Assembly (NCBI GenBank): GCA_029259935.1
Contig: JAJDEH010000394.1
Location: 1-14,486, forward strand
Length of the DNA: 14,486 nucleotides
Source of the DNA: Planctomycetota bacterium
Lineage (GTDB): Bacteria; Planctomycetota; Planctomycetia; Pirellulales; Pirellulaceae
Direction: 5' to 3'
Positions 6,528 through 13,157 of this stretch are shown here, one piece after another. A program made the position numbers and the translations under genes. The notes under the pieces were generated by a model. The model did not search any database. It had not been told where the DNA came from and was given only the letters and a program-made list of their open reading frames with translations. How positions within the stretch are numbered: position 1 is the stretch's first letter; each line of letters starts with the position of its first letter.

Positions 6528-6651
6528 TCAGATCATGACCGCGGATGTCGGCGGACGGCCAAACCAAGGCATTCTCTACGCGAACCCCCACCGCCCGACG
6601 CTACTGCCCATATCTGTATTGTAGGGACGACAACAACGATCCGACTAGTGC

Positions 6652-6909
6652 TTATTTCAAGGGCGGATTAGTGCATCTTTTCCCAGAGAACTCGCCGAAA
6701 GCCCGGTGTGGGGTACGGAAAAAATGCCCGGCCAAATCGGCGGTGAGCGGCAATCCGCAAGCGGGGCACTTGCCTCTTTGTAACATACGGTTGCGCTGTC
6801 CAATTGCAGCGAGCACAATGGCTCCCAACAACCAAAGCCGTGGACTCTTCAAGACTTGCGAGTTGAAAGCCAACAAATCGCAGTTGCCGAACGCCCCAAA
6901 TCCTTGCAA
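6652..6909 (-). CDS. Possible small membrane protein or gene remnant with CPACG motif
   Basis: This 85-codon minus-strand frame has a hydrophobic segment (LWLLGAIVLAAIG), a basic stretch (QRNRMLQRG) and then KCPACGLPLTADLAGHF. That order, membrane helix then a CxxCG zinc-ribbon-like knuckle, is seen at the ends of many planctomycete membrane proteins. Only one CxxC pair is present, so a complete zinc ribbon is not made. The only start at the upstream end is TTG directly after a TGA, and no ribosome site stands out. A TATAAT on the same strand lies about 125 bases upstream. It could be a decayed 3' end of a longer gene, a frameshifted gene, or chance. I do not recognise a named family. Confidence 0.3.
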   Translation of the reverse strand: MQGFGAFGNCDLLAFNSQVLKSPRLWLLGAIVLAAIGQRNRMLQRGKCPACGLPLTADLAGHFFRTPHRAFGEFSGKRCTNPPLK

Positions 6910-7032
6910 TCATTTTGCAATCATTGGCTGCCGCGCGTCGCTGTCTGGACAGACGGATAGATGTGAGTGAGGCCACCAATCCGGCTAACCCCAGACACTC
7001 AAATTGTCTCCATTCAATTTACATCTGTTACC

Positions 7033-7038
7033 ATTATA
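7033..7038 (-). promoter_or_regulatory. Candidate -10 element on the minus strand
   Basis: Read on the minus strand this is TATAAT in the context GATGTATAATGGTAAC, similar to the GTATAATGGA upstream of rfbB. The -35 position (about AAACAA) is poor. It would read leftwards, towards the CPACG frame and the truncated activator. Confidence 0.3.
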
Positions 7039-7105
7039 CATCTCCAAGCGAGGGATTGTTTCTTGCCGACCCGCAGTGGCATTTGGCGGTTCGGTTTCTC
7101 TGGTT

Positions 7106-7126
7106 CTCCCCTTTGCCAAGGGGGAG
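7106..7126. repeat. Short hairpin repeat (CTCCCC...GGGGAG)
   Basis: CTCCCCTTT (7106-7114) pairs with AAGGGGGAG (7118-7126), allowing one T-G pair, around the loop GCC, for a nine-pair stem. The flanking TTAGAGGGGG makes it look like the CCCCCTCTAACTCCCC-type dispersed repeat that I recall from many bacterial intergenic regions. It sits about 140 bases before the HEAT-repeat gene and has no T-tract. Confidence 0.6.
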
Positions 7127-7269
7127 TTAGAGGGGGTCGAAAGCGCGGCAGGAATATCGAATAACGAACACGGAATGATGAAGGGCGAAGGACGGAGTTC
7201 ACGTTACTTAAGGACGCCAGGATTGGCCGGCCCGTGGACTCCACGAAAACTCGCAATGGAATTATTAGC

Positions 7270-8622
7270 ATGCGACTAGCACTACCCGCTGTTTGCTTTC
7301 TGCTATCTCAAGCAATCGCCGTTTCCACCTATGGCCAGTCGCTTGAGAGCAGCCTGGTTGAAGCTTTGAAGCATGGAGAGCCAAAAGCCAAGATTGAGGC
7401 AATCGGAATCCTATTGGATCGTCCGCGAAGCGCCAAAGAAGCTGTTCCACTCTTAGCCGAGGCGCTAAAAGATGAACGACGATTCTCAACGACTGGCGGA
7501 TCAGTGTTATATATAGCGCGGTATGCGGAAAGTGCTTTGATTGCTTATGGGAGTGACGCGGTTCCAATCGTTGAAGAGTCGCTCGCCGATCCAGACCAGC
7601 CAGCCTGTGTCCGCGCCGCATTCGTGCTCAACAGGATCGGCCTACGTCGACCGACAACGGCCGCGGCCCTGGCAACAGCCTTCAAGACGACCGAAAACGA
7701 CAAGGTGCGCGCCGCTTGTATCTCCGCATACGGAGTTGTGGAACCAGACGCCGAGAAGCTTGCGAAAAACATTCACGAAGTGCTGACTAAAACGGCCGAC
7801 GTCAAATGCTATCGTGCGGGGATTGTAATCGCGGGTTCCCGACGCATTACTGATGAAAGCGTCGTTCGTCAAGTTGCCGATGCACTCACGGACACGAGGG
7901 CGATCAATTATCACCGCGTTGGGCCAATTCCGGTGCGTTTGACTGCGGCAGAGTCACTTGGCCGGATCGGTGCCGCAAGCGGCGGGGCCGTGGGAAAGTT
8001 GCGAGAAATGATGTTAACCGACGAGGATCCTGGCGTCCGAGCGGCGGCGGCGTTTGCCGTGTTTCGCGTTGCCATGCGGGATGACTCGGCTCTTGATCAG
8101 CTAGTCGAGATCGCACTGCACCCTGATCGGAACTCCCATGATGCCGTCTCGGCCGTTTCACTCTTGGGCGAGATTGGAAAGGACGCAAGTCCAGCCGCGG
8201 ACGCTCTGCGCCAGATTTGCGGATGGGAACAGGAAGAAACTCGATGGGCTCTCGTTCGCTACGCTGCGTACCGAGCATTGGCGAAAGTCGAAGGTGTCGG
8301 GGCAGTAGAAACGTTGCGGACTGCATTGAAAACGGAGTCTTATTCCAATCGAAGGGCGGCTGCGGACGCGATCGCGTTACTTGGTCCCGCAGCGCGTGGT
8401 GCTGTTCCCGATTTGATCCATTGCCTTGTCGAGGAGGGAACAGGTGGGATGCGAATCTATTCCCAAGAATCCGCCGCACGAGCGCTGGGAGAGATCGGAC
8501 CTGATGCCGCCACCGCGATTCCCGCGTTGGAAAAATTCCTGTCAGACAATTCCAACGGTTGGACCGCGCCCATTTCGGAAGCACTGCAAAAGATCAAGGC
8601 CGTCCCCAAGCCGTCAAAGTAG
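7270..8622 (+). CDS. Secreted HEAT-repeat protein
   Basis: From ATG 7270 the product has 450 residues. A GTG at 7234 in the same frame is possible but would put 12 polar residues before the signal peptide. Residues 1-22 or so form a Sec-type signal (MRLALPAVCFLLSQAIAVS), with no lipobox. The rest is a string of about ten helical-hairpin HEAT/PBS-lyase-type repeats; clear units are AAESLGRIGAASGGAVGKL, RAAAAFAVFRVA, AVSAVSLLGEIGKDA, RRAAADAIALLGPAARGAV and SAARALGEIGPDAATAIPAL. Such folds usually serve as protein-binding scaffolds, and no catalytic motif is visible. An outside-the-cytoplasm location is inferred from the signal peptide. GGA at 7258-7260 is a weak ribosome site. No operon partner is evident; the next gene follows after 186 bases that include a repeat element. 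Confidence 0.85.
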   Translation: MRLALPAVCFLLSQAIAVSTYGQSLESSLVEALKHGEPKAKIEAIGILLDRPRSAKEAVPLLAEALKDERRFSTTGGSVLYIARYAESALIAYGSDAVPIVEESLADPDQPACVRAAFVLNRIGLRRPTTAAALATAFKTTENDKVRAACISAYGVVEPDAEKLAKNIHEVLTKTADVKCYRAGIVIAGSRRITDESVVRQVADALTDTRAINYHRVGPIPVRLTAAESLGRIGAASGGAVGKLREMMLTDEDPGVRAAAAFAVFRVAMRDDSALDQLVEIALHPDRNSHDAVSAVSLLGEIGKDASPAADALRQICGWEQEETRWALVRYAAYRALAKVEGVGAVETLRTALKTESYSNRRAAADAIALLGPAARGAVPDLIHCLVEEGTGGMRIYSQESAARALGEIGPDAATAIPALEKFLSDNSNGWTAPISEALQKIKAVPKPSK

Positions 8623-8691
8623 TTTTTAAAGCGTCTCTGTATTGAATTCTTCGATGCTCGGCATGAAACGGAACAAAGGTGGCGCGGTAAT

Positions 8692-8790
8692 GTCGTTGTT
8701 AGCTCCGCGAACAGAACGAAGGCGAACAGAACGAAGGGAAGACTTGGAGACGATGAAGACGTTTTGATCGCGGAGCGATCAACGACTTAC
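8692..8790. repeat. Hairpin-ended dispersed repeat, copy 1 (99 bases)
   Basis: This is a direct repeat of 9705-9818. The outer ends are near-perfect terminal inverted repeats: left GTCGTTGTTAGCTCCGCG (8692-8709) against right CGCGGAGCGATCAACGAC (8769-8786), two mismatches. The inside holds two 15-base units of the type GAACAGAACGAAGGC, then GAAGACTTGGAGACG and ATGAAGACGTTTTGA. The right end is itself a perfect mini-hairpin TGATCGC-GGA-GCGATCA, while the left one (GTTAGC-TCC-GCGAAC) is spoiled by one base. No transposase is present, so this is a MITE-like or REP-like element. Confidence 0.9.
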
Positions 8791-8808
8791 AGTTGCCAGA
8801 ATTTAAGC

Positions 8809-9693
8809 ATGAACCGTCGGCACCACTCCCACATTATCGTTGGTCTTGTTCTGTTCGCGGCGATCGGAAACTTCTTGGCAGCTTACTTGTTCATCGACAC
8901 GGTTGGACAGGCAAGGTCGCTCGATACTCTGGGGAGTGCAAGATTCTCGATCATGCTGGGTTTTGGAGTGATGCTGGGCGAGGTTGAGATCCTGGCAATC
9001 TGGGCTGCCTTTGGTCCTAATCCGATCGGCTTTCGGCTGTCCGTTACTTCCGCCATCTTCCTGCTGCTGTCAATTTCATCTTCACTGGGACTCGTCTTGC
9101 CAGATAATGGGTCTTCCGTCGTGGGAAGGTTGGGTGTCGTCTTTTTCGTGATGCTTGGCTTTATCGTTGCACAAGCGTCCCTATGGATTGTGCGAACTGC
9201 CTTAGCGAGACGAATTGCCTTACCGGGTGTCACCGATCTACGGAGAACGTGGCGGGTCCGATTTTCCATCAAGCACTTGTTGATATTAACGGGAGTTGTT
9301 TCCCTACCGCTAATGTTTTTCAATGCCATGTCGACTGAAAGTCCCGGACGTTCGTTCGTGTTTTCGTTTCGGGAATTGGCTCCCTTGGGCGTGGCGGTTT
9401 TGTTCGGCATCTTCTCCCTGGCGGTGTCGCTGCCGTGTCTTTTCCTGGCATTGTCCGAGCGTCTCACTTGGCGATGGTTGATCAGATTGCTGATCGTGGT
9501 TTTCGTCGGCCCCGTATTGCGGTACTCAGTGTGGGCCATCATTCGCCGCGACGTGAGTGCAGCCACCGCAGCAAAACTCCTGTCCAACACCTTCTTGACT
9601 GGCCTGGGGGCGACTCTAACAATCCTCGCGGCTCTCCTAATTTGCCGGAAGATGGGGTATCGATTGGCGCGAGAAACTTACCTGAACGTCTAG
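8809..9693 (+). CDS. Polytopic membrane protein of unknown function
   Basis: ATG 8809 gives 294 residues; the frame extends further upstream only through the repeat element, whose bases are unlikely to be coding. About seven to eight hydrophobic helices are visible, for example HIIVGLVLFAAIGNFLAAYLF, VTSAIFLLLSISSSLGLVL, LGVVFFVMLGFIVAQ, FSIKHLLILTGVVSLPLMF, LGVAVLFGIFSLAVSLPCLF, WLIRLLIVVFVGPVL and FLTGLGATLTILAALLI. The segment RFSIKHLLILTGVVSL after a basic stretch resembles a helix common in planctomycete membrane proteins of unknown role. No catalytic, transport or nucleotide-binding motif is recognised. No clear ribosome site precedes the start. The gene sits alone between two direct repeats. 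Confidence 0.7.
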   Translation: MNRRHHSHIIVGLVLFAAIGNFLAAYLFIDTVGQARSLDTLGSARFSIMLGFGVMLGEVEILAIWAAFGPNPIGFRLSVTSAIFLLLSISSSLGLVLPDNGSSVVGRLGVVFFVMLGFIVAQASLWIVRTALARRIALPGVTDLRRTWRVRFSIKHLLILTGVVSLPLMFFNAMSTESPGRSFVFSFRELAPLGVAVLFGIFSLAVSLPCLFLALSERLTWRWLIRLLIVVFVGPVLRYSVWAIIRRDVSAATAAKLLSNTFLTGLGATLTILAALLICRKMGYRLARETYLNV

Positions 9694-9704
9694 GCTGGTG
9701 CATA

Positions 9705-9818
9705 GTCGTTGTTCGCTCCGCGAACAGAACGAAGGTAAACGGAACGAAGGTGACCAGAACGAAGGGAAGACTTGGAGACGATGAAGACGTTTTGAGCGCG
9801 GAGCGATCAACGACTTAC
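9705..9818. repeat. Hairpin-ended dispersed repeat, copy 2 (114 bases)
   Basis: This second copy lies in the same orientation 1,013 bases downstream of the first. Left end GTCGTTGTTCGCTCCGCG (9705-9722) and right end CGCGGAGCGATCAACGAC (9797-9814) are inverted repeats with one mismatch. It carries three internal 15-base units against two in copy 1, which accounts exactly for the 15-base size difference. Here the left mini-hairpin GTTCGC-TCC-GCGAAC is perfect and the right one (GAGCGC-GGA-GCGATC) is spoiled. A block of 38 bases from GAACGAAGGG to GTTTTGA is identical in both copies. Confidence 0.9.
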
Positions 9819-9867
9819 TCGCTCGCCGCTGGCCAGCGGGATTCAATCCTGATATTGTGATCTTATC

Positions 9868-11868
9868 ATGATGACACCGTCGGAGATTCTGGCGCCGCAG
9901 GGACGCATCGCGGCGCGATTGCCAGACTACGAACATCGGCCCCAGCAACTGGCGATGGCCGATGCGGTCGCGTCGGCGATTGCCGATGGCGAGCATCTGC
10001 TGGCCGAAGCGGGCACCGGGGTGGGCAAGAGTTTTGCCTATCTGGTTCCGGCCATTCTGGCGGCCACCGAAGGGGGCGAGAGCGAAAAACCGCGGCGGAT
10101 CGTCGTCTCGACCCACACGATCGCCTTGCAAGAACAGCTTATCAATAAAGACCTGCCGTTTTTGAATAGCGTCATTCCGCGCGAGTTTACCGCAGTGCTG
10201 GTCAAGGGCCGCCGCAATTATCTGAGCTTGCGGCGTTTGAATTCCGCTGCCGCGCGGGCCGGCAGTTTGTTCTTTGCCCAGGACGAAATCGACCAAGTAC
10301 GCCGCTTGCGGGACTGGTCAAAAAAAACCGACGACGGGTCGTTGAGCGACCTCGAATTTCGACCGGATTCCGGCGTCTGGGACGAAGCGGCCAGCGATAG
10401 CGGCAATTGCATGGGGCGGAACTGTCCGGCTTACAACGACTGCTTTTACTTTCGCGCTCGCCGCCGCGCCCAGAACGCGCAAATCCTGGTCGTCAATCAT
10501 GCGTTGTTCTTTAGCGACTTGGCGCTGCGCCGTGTTGGCGTTCGCTTGATTCCAGACTATGACACGGTGATTCTCGATGAGGCTCACACGGTGGAGTCGG
10601 TCGCGGGCGATCATCTGGGCTTGGCGGTTACCTCCGGCCAAGTCGATTACGCGCTCAACAAACTTTACAATGATCGCACGAACAAAGGTCTGCTCGTTCA
10701 CCACGGGATGGGCGAGGCTCAGCGCGATGTACTTCAGTGCCGGCATCGCGCGGACGAGTTTTTCGACAAGCTGGCGGACTGGCTCGGCCAGCAGTCGTAC
10801 AACAACGGCCGCGTGACCGAGCCCAATATCATCGCCAATCCGCTCAGCCCCGCACTCGACTCGCTGGCGAAGAAGGTCAAGAAGCAGGGCGAGGGCCAGA
10901 AGAACGATTCCGAACGGCAAGACCTGTTGGCGGCACACGACCGGCTGGTGGGATTGGCGGATGAAATCGAACGTTGGAGGGCGCAAGAACTGCCGCAAGC
11001 CGTCTACTGGGCCGATCGCAGTTGGACACGGCGGGGACGCCCCAAAATGCGATTGGCCGCCGCGCCGATCGACGTGGGGCCCGCGCTGCGAGAACACTTG
11101 TTCGATAAAACACGCTGCGTCGTGTTGACCAGCGCGACGCTGGCCGTGGGCCGCAAGGGTTCGTTCGATTTCCTCAAATCGCGCATCGGTTTAACGCAGA
11201 GCCGAGCCGTTCAACTCGACAGCCCTTTCGATTTTCAACGACAAGCCCAGTTGATCCTGGTACGGGGAATGCCGGATCCGAGTCGCGAAAAGCAAATGTA
11301 CGAGCGGCGCTGTACCGAAGCGATCCAGCGCTATGTCGCTCGCACCGACGGGCACGCGTTTATTTTGTTCACCAGTTACGAAATGTTACGCAGCGTTGCC
11401 GCGAAACTCACGCCGTGGCTCGCCCAACACGACCTGGGCCTGTATTCGCAAGCGGACGGCCTTCCGCGGCATCAAATGATCGAGCGGTTCAAACAAAACC
11501 CGCGCGCGGTGCTGCTGGGTACCGACAGCTTTTGGCAAGGCGTCGATGTTCCGGGAGACGCGTTACAAAACGTGATCATTACCAAGTTGCCATTCAGCGT
11601 GCCGGATCAGCCGCTATTGCAGGCTCGCCTGGATGCGATTCGCGATGCGGGCGGCAATCCGTTTATCGACTATCAACTGCCCGAAGCGGTCATCAAACTG
11701 CGACAAGGTTTTGGCCGCCTGATCCGCAGTCAGCAAGACGAAGGGATCGTCGTGCTGCTCGATCCGCGCGTGACGACCAAACCGTATGGCCGAACGTTCA
11801 TTGAATCGCTGCCCGAGTGCGAAATCATCTCCGAGTCGCTCAGCGACGAAGCGATGGAAACGACGTAG
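9868..11868 (+). CDS. dinG: DinG/XPD-family ATP-dependent DNA helicase
   Basis: The 666-residue product is a superfamily 2 helicase of the Rad3/XPD/DinG group. Motifs in order are: RPQQLAMADAVASAI (N-terminal motif), Walker A AEAGTGVGKS (46-55), VVSTHTIALQEQL (79-91), iron-sulfur-type cysteines GNCMGRNCPAYNDCFYF (Cys181, 186, 192) followed by ILVVNHALFF, DEAH (237-240), TSATL (421-425), GTDSFWQGVDVPG (551-563) and motif VI QGFGRLIRS (613-621). Family members unwind DNA 5' to 3' at forked or R-loop structures in repair. Where DinG normally has its first cluster cysteine, in the sequence KGR-x-NYLC, this protein has NYLS (Ser120), so only three ligands are visible. Starts at ATG 9868 or 9871 are both possible and no ribosome site is clear. 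It is transcribed alone, just after repeat copy 2. The symbol is by family, and planctomycete relatives may be a distinct branch. Confidence 0.93.
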   Translation: MMTPSEILAPQGRIAARLPDYEHRPQQLAMADAVASAIADGEHLLAEAGTGVGKSFAYLVPAILAATEGGESEKPRRIVVSTHTIALQEQLINKDLPFLNSVIPREFTAVLVKGRRNYLSLRRLNSAAARAGSLFFAQDEIDQVRRLRDWSKKTDDGSLSDLEFRPDSGVWDEAASDSGNCMGRNCPAYNDCFYFRARRRAQNAQILVVNHALFFSDLALRRVGVRLIPDYDTVILDEAHTVESVAGDHLGLAVTSGQVDYALNKLYNDRTNKGLLVHHGMGEAQRDVLQCRHRADEFFDKLADWLGQQSYNNGRVTEPNIIANPLSPALDSLAKKVKKQGEGQKNDSERQDLLAAHDRLVGLADEIERWRAQELPQAVYWADRSWTRRGRPKMRLAAAPIDVGPALREHLFDKTRCVVLTSATLAVGRKGSFDFLKSRIGLTQSRAVQLDSPFDFQRQAQLILVRGMPDPSREKQMYERRCTEAIQRYVARTDGHAFILFTSYEMLRSVAAKLTPWLAQHDLGLYSQADGLPRHQMIERFKQNPRAVLLGTDSFWQGVDVPGDALQNVIITKLPFSVPDQPLLQARLDAIRDAGGNPFIDYQLPEAVIKLRQGFGRLIRSQQDEGIVVLLDPRVTTKPYGRTFIESLPECEIISESLSDEAMETT

Positions 11869-11935
11869 TCCGCGTTGTCAGTTCTGCCCCTTGCGGGCTG
11901 TTGATTTGATGCCGTGTTCCCACTGTGTTTTTGGC

Positions 11936-11959
11936 GTTTGGCGGTGCGTGCCGCAAAAC
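11936..11959. other. Hairpin downstream of dinG
   Basis: GTTTGGCGG (11936-11944) pairs with CCGCAAAAC (11951-11959) at eight of nine positions around the loop TGCGTG. A second stem, GCCGGG / CCCGGC (11974-11979 with 11987-11992), follows. Neither has a T-tract, so they are poor candidates for intrinsic terminators, but they are the only structures between dinG and the next gene and could mark the transcript end. Confidence 0.4.
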
Positions 11960-12091
11960 GACTCCGAGATTTGGCCGGGAAAGTTGCCCGGCGGGCGGCA
12001 GGCCGATTACACTTGTCGTTGGGAATGATGTTTTCGTAGGACGATCCGTACACACTGCCCCGTAAGCAGCGCAAGAGCGCTTGGAGTTGAA

Positions 12092-13105
12092 ATGAAGAAT
12101 AGTTTGAATTTGTATCCACGATATTCACTCGCCCTTCTCGCGGGACTCATCTTGTCCGTGTTGCTCTCGACCACCGCCTCGGCACAGAGCAAACACGAGA
12201 TGACGAAAAAAGATGTGGAAAAGCTGGTCAAGGACCTTTCCAATTGGGGCCGCTGGGGAAAAGACGACCAACTGGGCACGCTGAACTTGATCACGCCGGC
12301 AAAGAGGAAACAGGCCGCCAAACTCGTACGCGAAGGCATCACGGTTTCCTTGGCCCGCAACGTGGAAACCGAGAAGGCGTCCGATAACCCGAATCCCTTC
12401 ATTCAAACCATGTTGGCGACGGGCGAAAAGCCGGAGACTCAGTGGGCCGTGGATAATTTTAGCGTCTCCTATCATGGCTACGCGCATACTCACATGGACG
12501 CGCTGTGCCATCTGTTTCACAACGGCAAAATGTACAACGGCTTTTCCATGAAAGAAGTCACGGCTAGTGGCGCGCAAAAACTAAGCATCCTCAACATCAA
12601 GGGCGGCATCTTTACGCGCGGCATTCTGATCGACATTCCAAAGTTGCGGGGCGTCAAATATTTGGAGCCGGGTTCGGCGATTTATCCTGAAGAACTCGAC
12701 GCCTGGGAAAACCGGGCTGGAATCAAAGTGTCGAGCGGCGACGTGATCTTCATTCGAACGGGCAAATGGGCTCGACGCGATGAGGTCGGCCCGTGGGATA
12801 TCGAGGCCGACGGGTTGGCGGGGCTGCATGCCTCATGCATGCCATGGCTGAAGTCGCGCGACATCGCCATGCTTGGCAGCGACGCCGCCAGCGACGTGAT
12901 CCCCTCGGGCGTGCCGGGGATGTCCCATCCGGTTCATCTGCTTGCGCTGCATGCCATGGGAATCCACATTTTCGACAACTGCGATCTGGAACAGTTGAGC
13001 AAAGTGGCCGCCGAGCATAAACGATGGGAATTCTTGTTGACCGCTTCACCGATCGCCGTCGAAGGCGGCACGGGATCGCCCTTGAATCCGATTGCTGCTT
13101 ACTAA
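12092..13105 (+). CDS. Exported cyclase-family metal-dependent hydrolase
   Basis: The 337-residue product belongs to the cyclase family (kynurenine formamidase/isatin hydrolase fold). Residues 1-31 are a signal peptide with the cleavage motif ASA-Q (LLAGLILSVLLSTTASA). The mature part contains NWGRWGKDDQLGTLNLITP, typical of this family, then the metal site GYAHTHMDALCHLF (His132, His134, Asp136, His140), GGIFTRGILIDIP, DVIFIRTGKW and DAASDVIPSG. Family members open amide or lactam bonds using Mn or Zn; the substrate here cannot be told. Export to the periplasm is inferred from the signal. GGAG at 12083-12086 gives a five-base spacing to ATG 12092; a small stem AGCGC-AAGA-GCGCT (12068-12081) lies just before it. 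It stands alone, converging on the transporter gene with a gap of 52 bases. Confidence 0.9.
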   Translation: MKNSLNLYPRYSLALLAGLILSVLLSTTASAQSKHEMTKKDVEKLVKDLSNWGRWGKDDQLGTLNLITPAKRKQAAKLVREGITVSLARNVETEKASDNPNPFIQTMLATGEKPETQWAVDNFSVSYHGYAHTHMDALCHLFHNGKMYNGFSMKEVTASGAQKLSILNIKGGIFTRGILIDIPKLRGVKYLEPGSAIYPEELDAWENRAGIKVSSGDVIFIRTGKWARRDEVGPWDIEADGLAGLHASCMPWLKSRDIAMLGSDAASDVIPSGVPGMSHPVHLLALHAMGIHIFDNCDLEQLSKVAAEHKRWEFLLTASPIAVEGGTGSPLNPIAAY

Positions 13106-13157
13106 AGTTGCTTCAATGCTGGGGTTGAAGTCTATCACCTCAGCCTGAGCTTGGCGT

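Larger units (their letters stand above)
6528..7269. other. Gene-poor stretch with fragments and small repeats
   Basis: In these 742 bases no well-supported gene is seen. They contain a possible small minus-strand gene or fragment with CPACG (6652-6909), a minus-strand TATAAT (7033-7038), a hairpin pair AAATTG / CAATTT near 7010-7020, and a CTCCCC / GGGGAG hairpin repeat (7106-7126). The stretch starts exactly where homology of the sigma-54 activator stops, so it may be sequence brought in by a rearrangement. The longest plus-strand frame (6545-6970) has no recognisable domain and looks like antisense noise. Confidence 0.6.

Noticed and set aside
6490..6600. Minus-strand frame reading [21 protein letters not shown] up to a stop at 6490-6492
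   Set aside because: It looks protein-like and overlaps the broken start of the sigma-54 activator in another frame, but it is only 37 codons between stops, has no start, and I cannot match it to the missing sensor or Walker A part.
6545..6970. Plus-strand 141-codon frame
   Set aside because: There is no recognisable domain, the composition is odd, and there is no ribosome site; it runs antisense to the CPACG frame.
8764..8808. N-terminal extension of the membrane protein from a TTG
   Set aside because: These codons lie in and just after the dispersed repeat element; ATG 8809 directly precedes the first basic residues and membrane helix.
9435..9860. Plus-strand 141-codon frame crossing the end of the membrane gene and repeat copy 2
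   Set aside because: It is a shifted frame of the membrane gene that continues through the repeat; it has no start signal or homology.
13111..13130. CTTCAA / TTGAAG hairpin between the convergent cyclase and transporter genes as a terminator
   Set aside because: The stem is only six AT-rich pairs with an eight-base loop and no T-tract on either strand.
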